The notes under the pieces are model-generated. The model worked only from the letters and a program-made list of their open reading frames with translations. It made no database searches and was not told where the DNA came from. Positions 38,762 through 48,437 of a DNA stretch of 64,000 nt are shown one piece after another. Positions within the stretch are counted from its first letter, which is position 1. Every line of letters begins with the position of its first letter. Origin of the DNA: Tiliqua scincoides (taxonomy: Eukaryota > Chordata > Lepidosauria > Squamata > Scincidae); NCBI RefSeq assembly GCF_035046505.1, contig NC_089821.1:310055368-310119367 (forward strand). Reading direction: 5' to 3'. Position numbers and translations under genes: made by a program.

Positions 38762-38907
38762 GCAGTTACCCTGCATGTGCCTGATCTTGTCTGCTCTCAG
38801 AAGCTAAGCAGGGTCGGGCCTGGTTAGTACTTGGATAGGAGACTGCCTGGGAATTCTGGGTGCTGTAGGCTTATACCATAGTCTTTCAAGACTGAAGGTT
38901 GCCAACC
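38762..38907 (+). repeat. 5S rRNA-derived SINE with LINE-X tail, copy 3
   Basis: GTTACCCTGCATGTGCCTG to GGTGCTGTAGGCTT, with several changes, two in the C-box region (GGATAGGAGACTG). The tail hairpin loop is TTCA instead of TTCG while the stem is intact. A perfect 10-bp duplication ACTTAAAAAT (38752-38761, 38908-38917) flanks it. Confidence 0.92.
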
Positions 38908-39237
38908 ACTTAAAAATATTAAACAAGAAATGCAATATTATTTTTTTTCTGAGAGACCCACATGTTAACTTTAATGTCTTTGACTCCTTGGAAGCAGTAG
39001 CCGGGCTTCTGTAATGGCCAGTGAAGTGCTCTTTCTCCTTTGTAGTATAATACCTTTGTGTGCAAGTTCCATATACGTTGGGCTTCCCAATACAGTATAC
39101 TGTTCTCTTTTCAACTGTGCTGCGCTGAAATTTGTCTCTGTGATGTGGCTCCAGTAGTGTTTGCTTCCCTGGTTGCTTATGGGCAGTGCTGTCTTCCCTG
39201 TGACTAACCTTCCTTACGGCTTCAGCCATCCTGTTGG

Positions 39238-39345
39238 GGTCCGATGGTTTCTCAGGGCATTTGGTGGGCCACTGTGAGATACAGGAAACTGGACTAGATG
39301 GGCCTTTGGCCCGATCCAGCGGGGCTGTTCTGATGTTCTTATGGT
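39238..39345 (+). repeat. CR1 3' end
   Basis: CTCAGGGCATTTGGTGGGCC, GGACTAGATGGGCCTTTGGC and TGTTCTGATGTTCTTA. Confidence 0.75.
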
Positions 39346-40039
39346 GTTTGGAGGACCAACCTGGCTGGCTGTTAGACCTGGTGCAATCCCTAATCCCCCA
39401 TCAAGCTGCTTTCCAGGTGCTTAGAAGAACAGCAGGGTGAATGCGTGTAGGGAAGCCAAGAGTGGGCTGTCATGAGGATAGGTGCTGCAAGTCCCTTGCC
39501 CCCTTGGAGATCCTGGGGGCAAGAGGGCCCAAGAAAGTCTCTTGCACAGGGGCCTGAACCAACTTGGATCCTTTCGTAGCTCCTGTGATGCCTGTGTGTG
39601 CCTGCAAGATTGAGCCAAGTGTCCAGTTGTGGGAGGGTCAGCAGTTTTGGCTGCTGAGGTGCATGAGAGGCACTTCGTTGATTTGCAGAACAAATCGAGT
39701 CCAGCAGACCTGCCAGAACAAAAAGATTTTCAGGTTTACATCAGAGCATAAATGGGGAATGATATTTCACACCAGTTTGCTTCTGATTGTGATTCACCGC
39801 TTTGAATGCCCAGGAGGGAGATAGAGCAGGATATAAATTTGCCACTGGCACAATCCACTATTTTGATTTTTGCGAACTTCCCAAACCTCTGTCAAGGCAT
39901 GAAAGACAAAGTTCATGCTTGTGTGTGATAGTTCTGTCAATGGCTTTTACCTTGTTCAGAGGTGCTGCATCTTGAATTGGGGTATACTGGGGATACTACC
40001 CCAATTTTCATGTGAAAACACAGGTAAGCAACCTTATTG
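39346..40039. other. Mostly unique; possible L2-type tail
   Basis: ATTCACCGCTTTGAATGCCC followed by GAGCAGGATATAAAT (about 39790-39840) is reminiscent of an L2-type 3' end, without a simple-repeat tail. Otherwise nothing was recognised. Confidence 0.35.
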
Positions 40040-40044
40040 GCCAA

Positions 40045-40250
40045 GAGGGCATCCCTCATTGCTAAAGCACCTGCCTTGCAGGTCCCAGATTCAGTCTCTG
40101 TGTTGCTACCCCAAAGGATCTTCAGTGCGAGGGCCAGGAAAGACCTCTCCCAGAGACCTTGGAGAACGACTGTCATTCTGAGGAGATGGTCCAGTGGTGT
40201 AATCTACTAGGGCAACTTTGTATGTCCAGCTGTGCTCCTTAATACGAGAA
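40045..40250 (+). repeat. tRNA-headed SINE, diverged
   Basis: AAAGCACCTGCCTTGCAGGT with a B-box-like region, then GGAAAGACCTCTCCCAGAGA, CCTTGGAGAACGACTGTC and GATGGTCCAGTGGTG: the block order of the family best seen at 50150. Confidence 0.55.
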
Positions 40251-40426
40251 GGAGGAGAAGTGGAGAACTCGTAGAAGTGTGGCGCAAGTGATGTACCTGC
40301 AGCACCTGTCCTTCTCAAAGGCATTGATGGGCTTAGTGCCAACGGGAGGAAGCCTTGCTGTTTTCTTCTGGGGCCTACAAATCCTTCCGGTTGCTTCTTG
40401 CAATCTACCTGTGTTGCTGCTGTGTT

Positions 40427-40569
40427 ACAAGCAAGTTACTGCACTTGCTCCCGGTGTGGAAGAGATTGTCACTCCCGAATCGGCCTTTTCAGCCACACTA
40501 GACGCTGTTCCAGATCCACCATTCAGAGCGCGATACCAGAGTCTTTCGAGACTGAAGGTTGCCAACATA
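40427..40569 (+). mobile_element. LINE-X copy D, short 3' end
   Basis: About 130 bp of the 3' end: the zinc-finger coding region (CACTTGCTCCCGGTGTGG onwards) and the full tail. A perfect 12-bp duplication TGCTGCTGTGTT (40415-40426, 40570-40581) flanks it. About 11 bases at its 5' edge (ACAAGCAAGTT) do not match LINE-X. Confidence 0.93.
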
Positions 40570-40581
40570 TGCTGCTGTGTT

Positions 40582-41142
40582 TGTTCTTGCAGCAGGTGAT
40601 AAAATAAAAGCCAACCTGCAAAGATGCTGGTGGAGAAATCTGAAACCACAAGTAGTCCATGAACCTCAAGACAGTGCAGGGAAACAACCCTCTTTGGATT
40701 TACAAAGGTGAATAGGGTGATGTATTCTAAGAAGACTTTGTATGCAATCTGCTGGGATGTTCTCCTGCTCCCATTCATTTCCCAAGGGATTGTGCCTTTA
40801 AGAGCTCACATAAACACCAGTTTGTACTAATCTTATCTATGCAGATAGTCTTCTCATCTTTTGAGAAAGTATCTTGCTCTTAGTACCTTGATCATTACAA
40901 ACAACACATTTCTCTACTTCCCCCCCCCCCCAACACTTTTTTAAGGCAGTGGAGTTGTTTGGGTGCATTCAATTTCATAATTTTTAAATAATTCTTTTTA
41001 GAGCACTCAATCCTCCTACCCCGCCCCTGCTAGGTGTCTTGTATTTTCACTGTGCACATAGGTCTGAGAGGAATTGGTGCTGTGGCTACTTACATCACTG
41101 TCACTGATGGTTTTCTCAGTGGGAGAATGGGCTACTGTCATT
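40582..41142. other. No recognised feature
   Basis: Unique-looking sequence with a poly-C run at about 40920-40932. Confidence 0.35.
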
Positions 41143-41403
41143 GGATACTATTATTACTATTATTGATGATGATGATAACAGTTTTATATACCACTTTTCA
41201 ACAAAAAGTTCACAAAGCGGTTTATAAACAAAGATAACTAAATGGCTCCCTGTCCCAAAAGGGCTCACAATCTAATAAGATGCAACACCAGCAGACAACC
41301 ACTAGAACAGACACTGCTGGGGTGAGGAGGGCCAGTTACTCTCCCCCTGCTAAATTAAAGAGAGCACCCACTTGAAAAAGGGACTCTTACCCAGTTAGCA
41401 GGG
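41143..41403 (-). repeat. L2-type LINE 3' end
   Basis: In reverse it matches 571-773 (TATACCACTTTTCAAC, TCACAAAGCGGTTTATAAAC, GGGCTCACAATCTAATAAG, AGTTACTCTCCCC) and extends about 60 bp further upstream. An ATTATT/ATGATG tail lies at its left edge. Confidence 0.65.
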
Positions 41404-41418
41404 ATATACATGTACTAC

Positions 41419-41588
41419 CAGGGACATGCGGTGGGTGGGAAGGCAGGTGAGGCAGAGCCTCCCCACCGGAGTCCTTTGAAAAGTGCCACTATGTATGAGG
41501 TGTGCAAGCATGTGCACACCTCGCACGCAGTGGCGCTCCATGGGGAGGCTCTGCCTCACCTGCCTTCCCACCTACTTGCACATCTCTG
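41419..41588. mobile_element. hAT MITE family F
   Basis: It runs from CAGGGACATGCGGTGGGTGG to CCTACTTGCACATCTCTG. Flanks TGTACTAC (41411-41418) and TATACTAC (41589-41596) match at 7 of 8. It is shorter than the copy at 37992 but has the same arms. Confidence 0.88.
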
Positions 41589-41596
41589 TATACTAC

Positions 41597-44500
41597 ATGG
41601 TGCTGTGTTCCAAACTTCGTCTTACATAAACTGAAATGTAACTCTTATGAGTGAGCCCTAAGATTCTGAAACTGTTTCCATTTCTATAGTAGACTTCAGT
41701 GGGACTTTACTAAAGCCAGCATAATTGAGGACTGCAGGTTGATTGGTTTAATAAATATAAAAGCGTAAAAGGGCCCCATGATAAAAAGGGCCCTTGATGA
41801 AGATTAATAGAAAGGAAAGTTTCCTGTGGAGAATGGTTAATAACTAGTTATTTTACCAGCAGGAAACTTCATCCAAAGCCTGCCAACCAAATGCTCAAGA
41901 CCTGGAAATAAGATGTGTGTGTTTTAATTGACTTGTAGGTTAGATGCTACAGATGCTCACAAGAGCTGGGAGGGCTTCGCAGAGGAAGCATCCAGGATTT
42001 TGCTGTAACACTTCCGCAGCTCTGTAGTGGATTGAGTGGAAAAGCTCTTCCATTGCAGCACAAGAATGTTCATGTGTTTCATGTTGGAACTTTGTGAGCC
42101 GAGTTCCCCGCACATGGATTTCATTGCAGAAAAAGCTTTCCCTGCTTCCATCTTGCAAAAAACGCAGCCTCCTGACTACATTACTAGGCCTGTGTTGGTT
42201 TTTTCCCCTCTTAGTTTTGATCAGTGTGCAAAATAAGCTGTCCTCTGAGTGGAGAAATCGTTGTGGTTTGTGTGTTGTCTGTCCAGGAGACAACAGGAGA
42301 CTTTGACTTCAGGAGAATGTCCTTAAAATGGATCTTTCTCTTCATTCAGCTTCATGTTACAGGATAATGTCCTCCTGTGATTCATATTGCCTTTTCTCTT
42401 TTTGATATCCATTTGCAAGAGGATTCTGGGCTGTGTTTGTATGTTTTCTCGTTTCCCTTAAAACTCATGTTTTTGAGCGAGTGCGTTGAAGATGGAAAAA
42501 AAACCCAAATCTGTAAGCAATTATCCTATTATATGGAAGGCAGCTCTATGAAAAGCGTAATTCAGACCAGATGTAGAAATGCATGTGAATTCCAAATTTC
42601 AGATGATCTCAACTCCTTCCTCCCCCCCTTTTTTTATTTTCCAAATGTGCTAAAAACTGGATGGAGTCTACAAATGATAAGGCCGAGAAAACCCTGTTTT
42701 GGATGCTAAACGGGTTCTGTATCCTCTTCTGGGAAGAGGCAGCTTGTGAAATGTTTGTAGCCATGAGCTGTAAAGTTCAATGCATAAATGTACAGTCTGA
42801 AGCTGCTGTCTGGCGGTGTGATTTGTGACTGAAAAAAATACAGCCGCCCATAATGTAGCTTGGAGCGTGTGGACATTAAAATGGGCCTTAAATAATTAAG
42901 TGAGGGTTATTTAAGAACTGTGGCGTTGAGTCCCTTGCAGGAAAAACAGCAGTCTTGTTTATGGCACTTGGCTGGCTTCTAACTGCAATCCTGACACTCC
43001 AAGCAGAGTTCCACTGAAATTTCTGCAGGTGTCTTGAGGATAGTGTCTTGATCACAAGTGTTGTCGTGTCTGGGGTGTCTTGCTTCTTATGGTGTGCTGT
43101 TAATGTACTGTATTAATGTAAGCATTACGGGTTTATGGGGGTGAATTGTTATAAGATGGCTTCTTGGCATCAAGATCTCACTCACAATGTTTGGAAGGGG
43201 AGAGCCACTGGAGTTTTAATATTATGATTAAATGCATTGTATTTGCATAGCACTTTCCGTAAGTTTTCAGTGCTCTGTCCTCAAAAAGGACTAAGGTTTT
43301 TCCCTGAAATGACCCACCATTCAGGGAAGTGGGAGTGCGCACTGGTGCCAAGGAGCTGGAGAGCATGAGCTGTGAGCAAGAGGCAGGCCCTAGCCCTGGG
43401 AAGCTGCCAGTTGCCACGATGAGAGGAACTGGGCTGGGTGAGAGAGGCATACTTAGGCCTTGTTCTGGGTGGGAATGAATATCTAGCTTAAATTCTAGGG
43501 TGATGTTGCATTGGTTGCGCTGTTGTGTGTCAGTTCTGACCCTTTCTTTGGCACCTCCCCTTCCCACAAACAAGGAAGCACGTGCCCACGTAATGAATTC
43601 TAGATTCTGCTGGAATTGTGCATATGACAGGGACAAACGCTGAAGTCGTGCTTCCTGAGGTGCAGCTTGAGAGCTAGCTTGGTGGTTCTGGTGCATCAAT
43701 GAGTCTTCTCTTCTGTGATAATCACTACTACCCTGTATGGACTAGCAGAATCTGGGGGATATGTGTGCCTTCCGAGGGGCTTGTGACTTACCCCTGTTCT
43801 GATTTAAGTGCATTTTTGCAGGTGCACCCTTGATCTCAAAAAGACCAGCTGATAGAAGGGGAATAGAAGTATTAGGGTGCAGAATGCTTAAAGTTTAATA
43901 ATTGAAAGTGGACAGGTCCCTGCCCCAAGGAGCTTACAACCTAAATTTTGACAAGGCAAAACAGAGGGAAGGAAAAATATCAATGAATTCCATCTCTTGG
44001 GGTAGACCCCAGTGCAGCCGGTCACAGGTAAGATGTCCAGCAATGTCATCCCTGCTGCATCCTTCAGACCAGAAGGCTTTAAATCTCCTTCATTGTTTGG
44101 ATTAAATGTCCCAGAATGGATTTGAATGCCATTGGATGGGAGAACACAACTTGCATGGCACAGAGCTCAGTGTATGTTTGGTTTCAGTTGGGTCAAGTCC
44201 AGCAGAGAGACGGGAAGGCCGTCTGGGAAGGCTGGATCAGGGGAGGCCCCAGTTGTCTGACTCTTGTGGCAACAGGATGTAAACAAGGGAGAAGACCACA
44301 GAAGCCAGTGCTATCAAGAAGAGCCAAAGGGACACTGGCTTGGTAGGACTCTGAATGAAAGGATTCAGGAGCAGAGGTGACAGAGAGGGCTGGGCAGGAG
44401 GGAGATGTAAGCAGATGTAAGACACATATTCATAGATGGCAAAGCTTTCCTGACTGAGAGCAGCACTCATACTTGTGGAACAGCCTCTGCAGTTTGAACA

Positions 44501-44618
44501 GAGCAAGAGAGTTTGCAGTGAGTACTTTGCCCCATTTCAGAAAGGATGTTGCAGTTTGTTACAAGAACAGCCTAATGCAATGGCACTCCAGTTTAGAAGA
44601 GAAAAAGGCATCTCAAAG
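41597..44618. other. Repeat-poor interval
   Basis: Three kilobases without a confidently recognised repeat, in contrast with the rest of the window. An old MIR/L2-like trace (CCTGCCCCAAGGAGCTTACAA at 43920) is possible. The AT-rich segment around 42830-42920 (TTAAATAATTAAGTGAGGGT) has homeobox-like TAAT words. No exon with both splice sites and a convincing frame was found. Confidence 0.45.
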
Positions 44619-44630
44619 GGAGACATGATA

Positions 44631-45222
44631 GTTAGTTGGCAACCTTCAGTCTCGAAAGACTCTGGTATCGCACTCTGAAAGGTGGTTCTGGAACAGTGTC
44701 TAGTGTGGCTGAAAAGGCCAATCCGGGAGTGACAATCCCTTCCACACCGGGAGCAAGTGCAGTCTGTCCCTGGTCTGTCTCCCTGGCTACGGGCCTTCCT
44801 TCTTTGCCTCTTTGCCTCAGACTGTTGGCCAAGTGTCTCATCATAAAATTTGTCTTTGGCTTCTGCTGGAGACGACAGAGTCGGTGCATAAGCACTGATG
44901 AGAGTGACAGGTCCTGCTGATGACTGGAGCTGCAGGGACAAAATTCTTTCACTTCCCACAGTAGGTGGGATGATGGATTTCAGCAGGGTATTTCTGACCG
45001 CAAAGCCAACACCATGTTCCCTGGTTTCGTTTGGTGGTTTTCCCTGCCAGAAGAATGAGAAATTTCGCTCCTTGACCGATCCGGAATCTGGCAGCCTTGT
45101 CTCTTGAAGGGCGACGATGTCCATCTGCAGTCTGCTCAGCTCCATGTCGATGACAGCTGTTTTGCGTGCATCGTCTATTGCTTGCAGGTCATCAGAGAAG
45201 CCAGGTGTCAGGATAGAAGCCA
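44631..45222 (-). mobile_element. LINE-X copy E: endonuclease part joined to the C-terminus by internal deletion
   Basis: A 592-bp insertion with a perfect 12-bp duplication GGAGACATGATA (44619-44630, 45223-45234). On the minus strand it encodes an APE-type endonuclease fragment (DIVALQETRLPDSGS with the catalytic-type QET, HGVGFAVRNTLL, LISAYAPTLSSPAEAK). It then passes in frame, at about 44839, into ETLGQQSEAKRQRRK and the CSRCGRDCHSRIGLFSHTR zinc finger. The end of the endonuclease, all of the RT and the thumb are absent. The resulting frame of about 190 LINE codons is open. This is the only sight of the LINE-X endonuclease in the window. Confidence 0.92.
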
Positions 45223-45234
45223 GGAGACATGATA

Positions 45235-46535
45235 TGATACCTCCTGGAGAGGTAGGTCTTTCTCCCACTCTTAGGGCTAGACCTGTGAGTCACTCAGTGA
45301 AATTGACCAGCACAGATTTGGTATGGAAGGAAGTACTTTGCACAGTGCAGAATTGCTTGATAGAATTCACTATCTCAGAATCTCTGGTGGGTGGGACTGG
45401 TTGTGTGATGACTGAAGGTAGAATGGAAAGTTCTGAGACACATGTGGGGGATTTTTAAACAGGAGCCCCCCTCCGTCTCTCTTTTGCCTGTGTAATATGT
45501 AGAGTAAGTGAAAATGCATAGTACAGCCTCCTCCCATGCCGAATTTCCCTGCCCTTTCATTAGCTCCTGCTTGCAAGGTTGGGAAAACCTGGAGGTGCAT
45601 AATGTTAATCATGCATTATGGGGTGGGGGCCGCAGGGTGCTGAAATGTTTTGCTGTACGTCTGCCCTTGCTCTTGGGAGAAGAGGACTCTGCATCTGCTG
45701 CCCCCCCTTGTCCCATGTGGTGGTCTTTCATAACTCTCATGACCGCAGAGATGAGGCTCAGCGTGCAGCCCTGCTTGGTGACTGAGGACCCTCTGGAACA
45801 AGTTATACCTCCTTACAAAAACCACATTACAAGGATAGTGTATGTGAACAGTTGCCTGGGCAACCATACGAGTTTGGCTGGAAGGTGGGGTTCTTCTGGC
45901 CAGCTGGAGTAAAATGAACTTTTCAGCAAAAAAAAAAAAAAAAAAAAGATTCCCGGGAAACTTGAGTCATTCCATTTAATGTTTTTCTCCCCTCTTGGAG
46001 TCCAGATCAACCATCTTTTCTAGCTGGCAAATGTCTTCCAATTAATTGCGTTTGTTGCTTAAGTGTCCCGTTACCTCATTGCACTGCTGTGGGCACGCAG
46101 AACATGAGAGGGTTTGCGACATGGCACGTTCTCAGGCAAAGAAATCAAATTCTGTGCCCTCTTGGAGTGGACCCTGCAATTCCGATGGAAAAACTTGCCC
46201 CTCGAGGGGAGTACCTACAGCGCAGACTTCCCCTGGCTACTCAGACACTTGCATTTATGTGAACGAGGCAAAAGGATCTGCAGAGAGGTTTCGGCATCCT
46301 GCCAAGCTACAGTTCCCAAGATTCTTTGGGGAGAGGATCTGGGACACTTGCACAGGTATAGAGCTGCTGTAGATTTGTAGGATCTGCAGGCCTGGTTCTT
46401 GTGGGAGGCAGGAGTCCGATGCAGGAGTCAGAATTTGCATTAAATTGAAACTTACTGCAAAAGACACAAATGCATCCAGGACCAACCTCTTGTCCTCCAC
46501 CATTGCCAGTCTTCCTGCAAGCAAGAGAATGTTCT
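45235..46535. other. No recognised repeat except a poly-A run
   Basis: Poly(A) lies at 45929-45947, with no SINE or LINE end detected next to it. The string AGCTACAGTTCCCAAGATTC (about 46307) resembles the ZNF143-like word of the CR1 units but is weaker. Confidence 0.35.
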
Positions 46536-46539
46536 CAAC

Positions 46540-46700
46540 AGTTCAGAGGATGGGGCTGGGGTAAGGTGCATGTTTTGTATATACAGGGTCTGTCCCTGGC
46601 AGCATCTCTTGGGAGAGCTGGGGAAGACCCCTGCCTGAGACCCTGGAGAGCCACAGCCTGTCATGTACTACTCGTCATGGGCTGACTCTGAATAAGGGAG
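46540..46700 (+). repeat. tRNA-headed SINE
   Basis: GTCTGTCCCTGGCAGCATCTC, AGAGCTGGGGAAGACCCCTG, CCTGAGACCCTGGAGAGCC and GGGCTGACTCTGAATAAGG: the body and tail of the family. The head is degraded. Confidence 0.6.
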
Positions 46701-47083
46701 CTTCATCTTTCGACAAACGTTCTGTTCCTGCTCAAAAACTTTCCATCTGGCCTTTATATATAAACAGCAGCCCCAGTTATTCCTTCCTACCTCAAATCTT
46801 GACCCTTTTGAGACCTTGTTTTGTGGGCAGGTCAAGATCTTCTACCTTCAAGGGTTTCATTCAAAATCATTTGTTCTGAATTATGCTTCTAACCCAGAAT
46901 AGAGTGACATGCCAACCTCTGTACATCAGGGAACATCCTGTATAGGATTTACTACCTTTTCTTATTTTCAGAAATTATAGTGGAGTATATAGTGGAGTAT
47001 TGTGTCCAGTTCTGGTCGCCACATCTCAAAAAGGACATAGTGGAGATGGAAAAGGTGCAAAAGAGAGCGACTAAGATGATTAC

Positions 47084-47352
47084 TTAGGGCAGGAGGTCTG
47101 GTCTAGAGGGTAGAGCCTCCGTCTGCCTGAAGATAACATCCACAAGGTCGCCAGTTCGAGGCCACCGGCACCGTGCGACCTTGGAGCAGCTGACAAGCTG
47201 AAGCCGAGCAATTCCATCTGCTCTGAGCGTGGGAGATGGAGGCCAGAATGTGAAGCCAGATTGGAATGAAACACCTTGATTGTAGTCGTTCTTGAAAGAA
47301 AGAACCTGGGTCCCGTTAGGGAGAAGGGCGGGATAAAAATAAAGTTTTATTA
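47084..47352 (+). repeat. tRNA-derived SINE with L2-type tail
   Basis: The head has tRNA-like boxes (TGGTCTAGAGGGTAGAGCC and AGTTCGAGGCC). The middle contains GACAAGCTGAAGCCGAGC. The tail is GGGAGAAGGGCGGGATAAAA then ATAAAG and TTATTATT, like L2 termini. It was inserted into the CR1 body. Confidence 0.75.
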
Positions 47353-47394
47353 TTATTTTATTATTATTTGAAATTGTAAAAATCCCTATTTAAT

Positions 47395-47477
47395 AGGGAT
47401 TTAATAAAAGCCTGCCTATGTAAACCGCCTTGAATAAAGTCTTGAATAAAGACCAAGAAAGGCGGTATATAAATACC

Positions 47478-47564
<87 letters not shown>

Positions 47565-47565
47565 T
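47395..47565 (+). repeat. L2-type 3' terminus with long (ATT)n microsatellite
   Basis: GTAAACCGCCTTGAATAAAG and GAAAGGCGGTATATAAATAC lead into about 85 bp of (ATT)n at 47479-47563. It apparently landed in the tail of the preceding SINE, with a small direct duplication GTCTTGAATAAAG nearby. Confidence 0.75.
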
Positions 47566-48352
47566 ACTGGGCTGGGGCACCTTCCTTATGAGGAAAGGCT
47601 ACGGTGTTTGGGCCTCTTCAGCCTAGAAAAGAGGCGCCTCAGGAGGGACATGACTGAGACATACAAAATTATGCAGGGGATGGACAGAGTGGATAGGGAG
47701 ATGCTCTTTACACTCACATAACACCAGAATCAGGGGACATCCACTAAAATTGAGTGTTGGGAGGGTTAGGACAGACAAAAAAAAAATTTCTTTACTCAGC
47801 GTGTGGTCGGTCTGTGGAACTCCCTGCCGCAGGATGTGGTGATGGCATCTGGCCTGGATGCCTTTAAAAAGGGATTGGACAAGTTTCTGGAGGAAAAATC
47901 CATTACGGGTTACAAGCCATGATGTGTATGTGCAACCTCCTGATTTTAGAAGTGGGCTATGTCAGAATGCCAGTGCAAGGGAGGGCACCAGGAAGCAGGT
48001 CTCTTGTTATCTGGTATGCTCCCTGGGGCATTTGGTGGGCCGCTGTGAGATACAGGAAGCTGGACTAGATGGGTCTATGGCCTGATCCAGTGGGGCTGTT
48101 CTTATGTTCTTATACTGCTTTGGTCATGTTCAAATACCTCTGGTCATGTTCAGAGTGCCTCTCTTAATGTATAGAAAGTGCTGGAGCCTCTGGAATCTAC
48201 TATGTCTGTGATGAGGACAGTATTGACCCCAACAGGTGTTGTGCTGTCACCTGTGCTGTTATCTGGTCTGAGAGGTAGGACCAGATGGTTGATCAGCAAG
48301 TTGGCAAGTGGTAATTTAACCGTGCGGAGGAGAAGAATCACTGGGGGGCTGT

Positions 48353-48437
48353 GATGGACTAGATGGGCCTATGATGGGCCTAAGCTGGACTAGATGGGCC
48401 TATGGCCTGATCCAGTGGGGCTGTTCTTATGTTCTTA
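48353..48437 (+). repeat. CR1 3' terminus with a local duplication
   Basis: TGGACTAGATGGGCCTATG occurs twice within 40 bp before the GGGGCTGTTCTTATGTTC end. Confidence 0.7.

Larger units (their letters stand above)
46978..48113 (+). repeat. CR1 3' region split by nested L2-tailed insertions
   Basis: The left part 46978-47083 (GGAGTATTGTGTCCAGTTCT to GACTAAGATGATTAC) continues at about 47566 (CTGGGCTGGGGCACCTTCC). It then runs through the full CR1 3' end to TTCTTATGTTCTTA at 48113. The nested block lies exactly between GATGATTAC and GGGCTGGGG; ATTAC(T) is seen on both sides. Confidence 0.88.
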
